This document shows, in pieces, positions 28,988 through 32,838 of a DNA stretch of 32,838 nt. Under the pieces are notes generated by a model. The model ran no database searches and was not told where the DNA came from. It saw only the letters and a list, made by a program, of their open reading frames with translations. The stretch is from contig RDZZ01000126.1 in the NCBI GenBank assembly GCA_004293655.1, positions 1 through 32,838 on the forward strand, given 5' to 3'. How positions within the stretch are numbered: position 1 is the stretch's first letter; the number at the start of each line of letters is the position of its first letter. Source of the stretch: Polaromonas sp. Lineage in GTDB: Bacteria; Pseudomonadota; Gammaproteobacteria; Burkholderiales; Burkholderiaceae_C. Both the position numbers and the translations under genes were made by a program.

Positions 28988-29178
28988 AAGCACCTGTTTG
29001 GCCCCCGCTCGCTCCATCCACGCGCCTACGCTTTCTAACCACTCTTCCAGCTGACTTCCAGCTGGCTGGGTTGCGTTTGAAGCTCTCCGGCAATTCCCCA
29101 CGTTCGCACTGCGCCTTCTTTGGCATCGTTGGCCCATTTTTGGGCTGGAGTGACAACGCATGATTGAAGGAACACCCG

Positions 29179-32100
29179 ATGAAACGGATGCTGATAAACG
29201 CCACGCAGGCAGAAGAGCGCCGCCTGGCGATTGTTGATGGACAAAAACTCCTCGACTATGAAATTGAAATTGAAGGGCGCGAACAGCGCAAGGGCAACAT
29301 CTACAAGGCTGTCGTCACGCGGGTCGAGCCTTCACTGGAGGCCTGTTTTGTCGATTACGGCGAAGACCGCCACGGCTTTTTGCCATTCAAGGAAATCTCG
29401 CGCAATTACTTTGCATCTGGTGTGCCCGTCAGCCAGGCGCGCATCCAGGACGTGATTCGCGAAGGCCAGGAACTGATGGTTCAGGTCGAAAAAGAAGAAC
29501 GCGGCAACAAGGGCGCAGCGCTGACCACGTTTGTCTCACTCGCTGGCCGCTATGTGGTGCTCATGCCCAACAACCCGCGCGGTGGCGGTGTCAGCCGCCG
29601 GATTGAAGGCGAAGACCGGGCTGAACTCAAGGAAAACATGGACCAGCTGGAATACCCGGCAGGCTCCAGCATCATTGCCCGCACCGCTGGTATTGGCCGC
29701 AGCGCCCCTGAGTTGCAGTGGGACTTGAATTACCTGATCAAACTCTGGACCGCGATTGAAGGCGCTGGCAAGGGCGGCAAAGGCGCCTTCCTGATTTATC
29801 AGGAATCGAGCTTGGTCATCCGCGCGATTCGTGACTATTTCAACAGCGACATTGGCGATATTTTGTTCGACACCGATGACGTGTACGAGCAAGCCCGCCA
29901 GTTCATGGCCCATGTCATGCCAGAGCATGAGCACCGCGTCAAACGCTACCGTGACGATGCACCGCTGTTTTCCCGCTTTCAGATCGAGCACCAGATCGAG
30001 TCGGCCTATGCCCGTACCGTGCAGTTGCCAAGTGGCGGCGCGATTGTGATTGACCACACCGAAGCGCTGGTGTCGGTGGACGTCAACTCGGCCCGGGCGA
30101 TCAAGGGCGGCGACATTGAGGAAACCGCCACCCGCACCAATCTGGAAGCCGCTGATGAAGTGGCACGCCAGATGCGTTTGCGAGATCTGGGCGGCATCAT
30201 CGTCATCGACTTCATTGACATGGAGGAGTCCCGCAACCGCCGCGATGTTGAAAACCGCTTGCGCGACGCACTGCGCCAAGACCGGGCTAGAGTCCAGTTT
30301 GGCACTATCAGCAAGTTTGGCCTGATGGAGATGAGCCGTCAGCGCCTGCGCCCGGCGCTGTCCGAAGGTGCCTCGATTCCTTGCCCACGCTGCGGTGGCT
30401 CGGGTCACATCCGTGACACTGAGAGTTCGGCACTGCAGATTTTGCGAATCATTCAGGAAGAGTCGCTCAAAGACAGCACGGCTTCCGTGCTGTGCCAGGT
30501 GCCAGTCGATGTGGCGTCTTTCCTGTTGAATGAAAAGCGCTCGGAGATCAGCAAAATCGAGATGAAGCAACGCATCAACGTGTTGCTGGTGCCCAACAAG
30601 ATGCTGGAGACACCGAACTACAAGCTGGAGCGCCTCAAACATGACGACCCACGTCTGGACAACATCGAGGCCAGCTACAAAATGGCTGACGAGATGGAAG
30701 ACGCACCTGCTGTCACACGCCGCAGCCAGGAAAAGCACAACAAGCAAGAACCCGTCATCAAAGGCGTGCTGCCTGATGCGCCGGCTCCTGTGGCGGTACC
30801 AAAGCAGGTGATTGCACCTGTTACGGCCGCACCTGCACCAGTAGCGGTACCTGTTGCGGCGCCAGCGGTGTCCGCACCCGCAGAAAAGGGCTTTTTTGGC
30901 TGGATCAAAGGCTTGTTTGGTGGTGCTGAAGTGCCGTCGCCTGCGCCCGCACCTGCTGCATCTAAACCCGAAGTCAAGAAAGAAGCAAACACCAGCGCGC
31001 CACTGCCCGATGCGCGCGCAGAAAATCGTCCTGATGTACGCACCGAACGTGGCCGGGATGGTGAGCGCGGTGGCCGCGACAGCCGACGGAATGGTCGCAG
31101 CCGTGGTGAAAGCCGCAATGCCGAAGGCCGTCTGGACGGCCGTGCTGAAAATCGCAACGACAGCCGAAGTGACGGTCGGGGTAACGAGCGCCGGGAGCGC
31201 ACCCACGATACACGCGCCGAAGGTACACGTCAGGAGCGCCCGGCAGGCGATATGCGTGGTGAATCGCTGCGCCATGACAGCCGGGCAGACATGCCGAACC
31301 GTGGTGATGGTCAGCAGCGTGGCGAGAGCCGCAATGAAAACCGTGATCCGCGCGAGTCTCGCGTTGATGGTGCGCGCAGCGAGCGCCCCCGCCGTGAGCG
31401 CGGTGAGCGCACAGAGCGTAGCGACCGCACAACACCACGCGATGCGGCAGAACAAGACCTTGCACTGGCGAATCAAGCCGCCATGGCAGCCGCCGTGCGC
31501 GCCGGTGATGACACCGAACCTGTGCAAGACCGCCCTGCCCCGGACGCTGGCCGCAATGAAAGCCGCCGCGAGCGCGGTGAGCGCAACGGGCGCCGCAACG
31601 ACCGCCGCGCCGAACGCAGCGAAGCGGGTAACGCAGACGCTGAAAAAGAAGGCATATCCAACCCTGAGACTGTTTCATCAGCAGCAACAGTCACGGCAAT
31701 GCCATCGCCGTTGCCCGCGTTCAATGAGAACAGCGCGGAGTCGCGTCAGCCCAGAGAGCGCCGCAGCCGGGACCGTTATGGCCGCGATCGTCGCGAGCGA
31801 GGTGACGGTGCCGAACGTGGCGAACCAGGCGCAGTGACAGAGCCAGTCTTGAGTCGTGATGAAACACCTGCATTTCCAGAACCAAAACAGGCTCCAGCGC
31901 AGCAGGAGACTGGTTTTTTTGCTACTGAAATCATAGCAAATAAACCGCTTGTACCGGCGACTCACGAAAGCCTCATGACATTGCCAGTGGCCCCTACAGC
32001 ACCTTTGAATGTCGCCAATGATGCAGTTGCTGCGACAAAACCAGTGCTTGCTAGCACTGCTGCGGCGGCTGAACCAACACATGGCAGCATGCCCCAAGTT

Positions 32101-32346
32101 CAGTCTTACGAGTTGCCCTTGCAAGACCTGATGCAGATAGCTCAGGCTTCAGGTTTGCAATGGGTCAATTCAGACGCTGACAGAGTTGCGCAAGTCAACG
32201 CGGCCATGGCGCTTGAAGTCAAGCCTACGCGCGCACCGCGTGAGCGTGCTGTTGTTGCCGTATCGAGCCAAGCTCCTCTGATACTGGTGGAGACCAAGCG
32301 CGACTTGCGCGACATGCCTCTGCCGTTTGAGAAACCAGCGCAATAA
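29179..32346 (+). CDS. rne: ribonuclease E
   Basis: [44 protein letters not shown]; Zn-link CPRCGGSG; long Arg-rich C-terminal region; start inside the longer ORF (29164). Confidence 0.97.
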   Translation: MKRMLINATQAEERRLAIVDGQKLLDYEIEIEGREQRKGNIYKAVVTRVEPSLEACFVDYGEDRHGFLPFKEISRNYFASGVPVSQARIQDVIREGQELMVQVEKEERGNKGAALTTFVSLAGRYVVLMPNNPRGGGVSRRIEGEDRAELKENMDQLEYPAGSSIIARTAGIGRSAPELQWDLNYLIKLWTAIEGAGKGGKGAFLIYQESSLVIRAIRDYFNSDIGDILFDTDDVYEQARQFMAHVMPEHEHRVKRYRDDAPLFSRFQIEHQIESAYARTVQLPSGGAIVIDHTEALVSVDVNSARAIKGGDIEETATRTNLEAADEVARQMRLRDLGGIIVIDFIDMEESRNRRDVENRLRDALRQDRARVQFGTISKFGLMEMSRQRLRPALSEGASIPCPRCGGSGHIRDTESSALQILRIIQEESLKDSTASVLCQVPVDVASFLLNEKRSEISKIEMKQRINVLLVPNKMLETPNYKLERLKHDDPRLDNIEASYKMADEMEDAPAVTRRSQEKHNKQEPVIKGVLPDAPAPVAVPKQVIAPVTAAPAPVAVPVAAPAVSAPAEKGFFGWIKGLFGGAEVPSPAPAPAASKPEVKKEANTSAPLPDARAENRPDVRTERGRDGERGGRDSRRNGRSRGESRNAEGRLDGRAENRNDSRSDGRGNERRERTHDTRAEGTRQERPAGDMRGESLRHDSRADMPNRGDGQQRGESRNENRDPRESRVDGARSERPRRERGERTERSDRTTPRDAAEQDLALANQAAMAAAVRAGDDTEPVQDRPAPDAGRNESRRERGERNGRRNDRRAERSEAGNADAEKEGISNPETVSSAATVTAMPSPLPAFNENSAESRQPRERRSRDRYGRDRRERGDGAERGEPGAVTEPVLSRDETPAFPEPKQAPAQQETGFFATEIIANKPLVPATHESLMTLPVAPTAPLNVANDAVAATKPVLASTAAAAEPTHGSMPQVQSYELPLQDLMQIAQASGLQWVNSDADRVAQVNAAMALEVKPTRAPRERAVVAVSSQAPLILVETKRDLRDMPLPFEKPAQ
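31921..31937. repeat. 17-nt palindromic element copy (GCTACTGAAATCATAGC), inside rne
   Basis: Matches half-sites and 7-nt spacing. Confidence 0.65.
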
Positions 32347-32362
32347 AAGCCAGGTTGGCGGG

Positions 32363-32388
32363 CCCTCATCGACGACCCTCGATGAGGG
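32363..32388 (+). terminator. hairpin downstream of rne (possible terminator, no strong U-tract)
   Basis: ccctcatcga-cgaccc-tcgatgaggg, 10-bp perfect stem, 17 nt after the rne stop. Confidence 0.5.
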
Positions 32389-32538
32389 TCACACTGCTCT
32401 TCATTCTGGCTCTTGGCCGACTCATCAGCGAAGACAGCGAAGACTCTTGGGCTCAGGGAAAGTCAAGGTTTTGGGCAGACAGCAATAAAAATTAGTCGCA
32501 CTACTGCCAACGGTTGCCAACTGTTGCGGTCAAGAAAG

Positions 32539-32576
32539 AAAAAAGCCCTGTAAATCAATGATTTACAGGGCTTTTT
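32539..32576 (-). terminator. rho-independent terminator of the tRNA transcript (symmetrical, may be bidirectional)
   Basis: gccctgtaaatca-a-tgatttacagggc flanked by A-run and T-run. Confidence 0.9.
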
Positions 32577-32580
32577 GTAC

Positions 32581-32657
32581 TGGCGGAGCGGACGGGACTC
32601 GAACCCGCGACCCCCGGCGTGACAGGCCGGTATTCTAACCAACTGAACTACCACTCC
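32581..32657 (-). tRNA. tRNA-Asp (GTC)
   Basis: Minus strand GGAGTGGTAGTTCAGTTGGTTAGAATACCGGCCTGTCACGCCGGGGGTCGCGGGTTCGAGTCCCGTCCGCTCCGCCA. Confidence 0.97.
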
Positions 32658-32748
32658 TGGTAGTGGCAACCTCTGCTCTTTCGAGCCAAGTGCCTTCATT
32701 GCTGAAAGCTGTTACCTGCTTGTGCCGTTTGACTTTTCAGTCAAATTT

Positions 32749-32824
32749 TGGCGACCCCACGGGGATTCGAACCCCGGTACTCACCGTGAAAGGGTGATGT
32801 CCTAGGCCTCTAGACGATGGGGTC
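32749..32824 (-). tRNA. tRNA-Glu (TTC)
   Basis: Minus strand GACCCCATCGTCTAGAGGCCTAGGACATCACCCTTTCACGGTGAGTACCGGGGTTCGAATCCCCGTGGGGTCGCCA. Confidence 0.97.
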
Positions 32825-32838
32825 AAAGCCTTGGATCT

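Noticed and set aside
29536-31527. 663-aa open reading frame antisense to rne
   Set aside because: Lies wholly inside the well-supported rne gene; low-complexity Ala/Thr/Arg/His translation is what mirrored codon bias in a GC-rich gene produces. No start-site or family evidence.
30854-31837. 327-aa + strand ORF in an alternative frame of rne
   Set aside because: Frame-shifted reading of the repetitive rne tail; no recognisable domain.
32463-32699. 78-aa ORF with VVVQLVRIPACHAGGRGFESRPLR
   Set aside because: Common spurious translation across a tRNA gene (tRNA-Asp here).

Overview
This 32.8 kb window looks like a betaproteobacterial chromosome segment, probably Comamonadaceae (Rhodoferax/Polaromonas-like) judging by gene order and protein sequence. 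It is mostly housekeeping genes on the minus strand. Main blocks: a hicAB-type toxin-antitoxin pair at the left edge (+); rnc-era-recO-pdxJ-acpS-nagZ, preceded by lepA-lepB-DUF4845 (-); rpoE-rseA-rseB-mucD (-); rpmF-plsX-fabH-[sialidase-like]-[membrane protein]-fabD-fabG-acpP-fabF-[small membrane protein] (-), with yceD upstream; maf and an RsmI-like methyltransferase (+); S49 peptidase, Rieske, gph-like HAD and rluC (-); rne (+); and tRNA-Asp and tRNA-Glu (-). I saw no prophage, CRISPR array or complete transposon. The most interesting signals are small: (i) three GCAGAG-type long inverted repeats at gene junctions inside the rnc/acpS operon, two of which bracket acpS with an 18-bp perfect inverted repeat; (ii) a dispersed 17-nt palindromic element (GCTAY-N7-RTAGC), six copies, three of them inside coding sequence (rseB signal peptide, yceD, rne tail); (iii) a two-gene sialidase-like/membrane-protein insertion between fabH and fabD; (iv) an unusual mucD-lepA spacer with DnaA-box-like 9-mers, a C9T7 tract and tandem hairpins; (v) a long structured rne leader. 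All function calls come from reading the translations; no database search was run.
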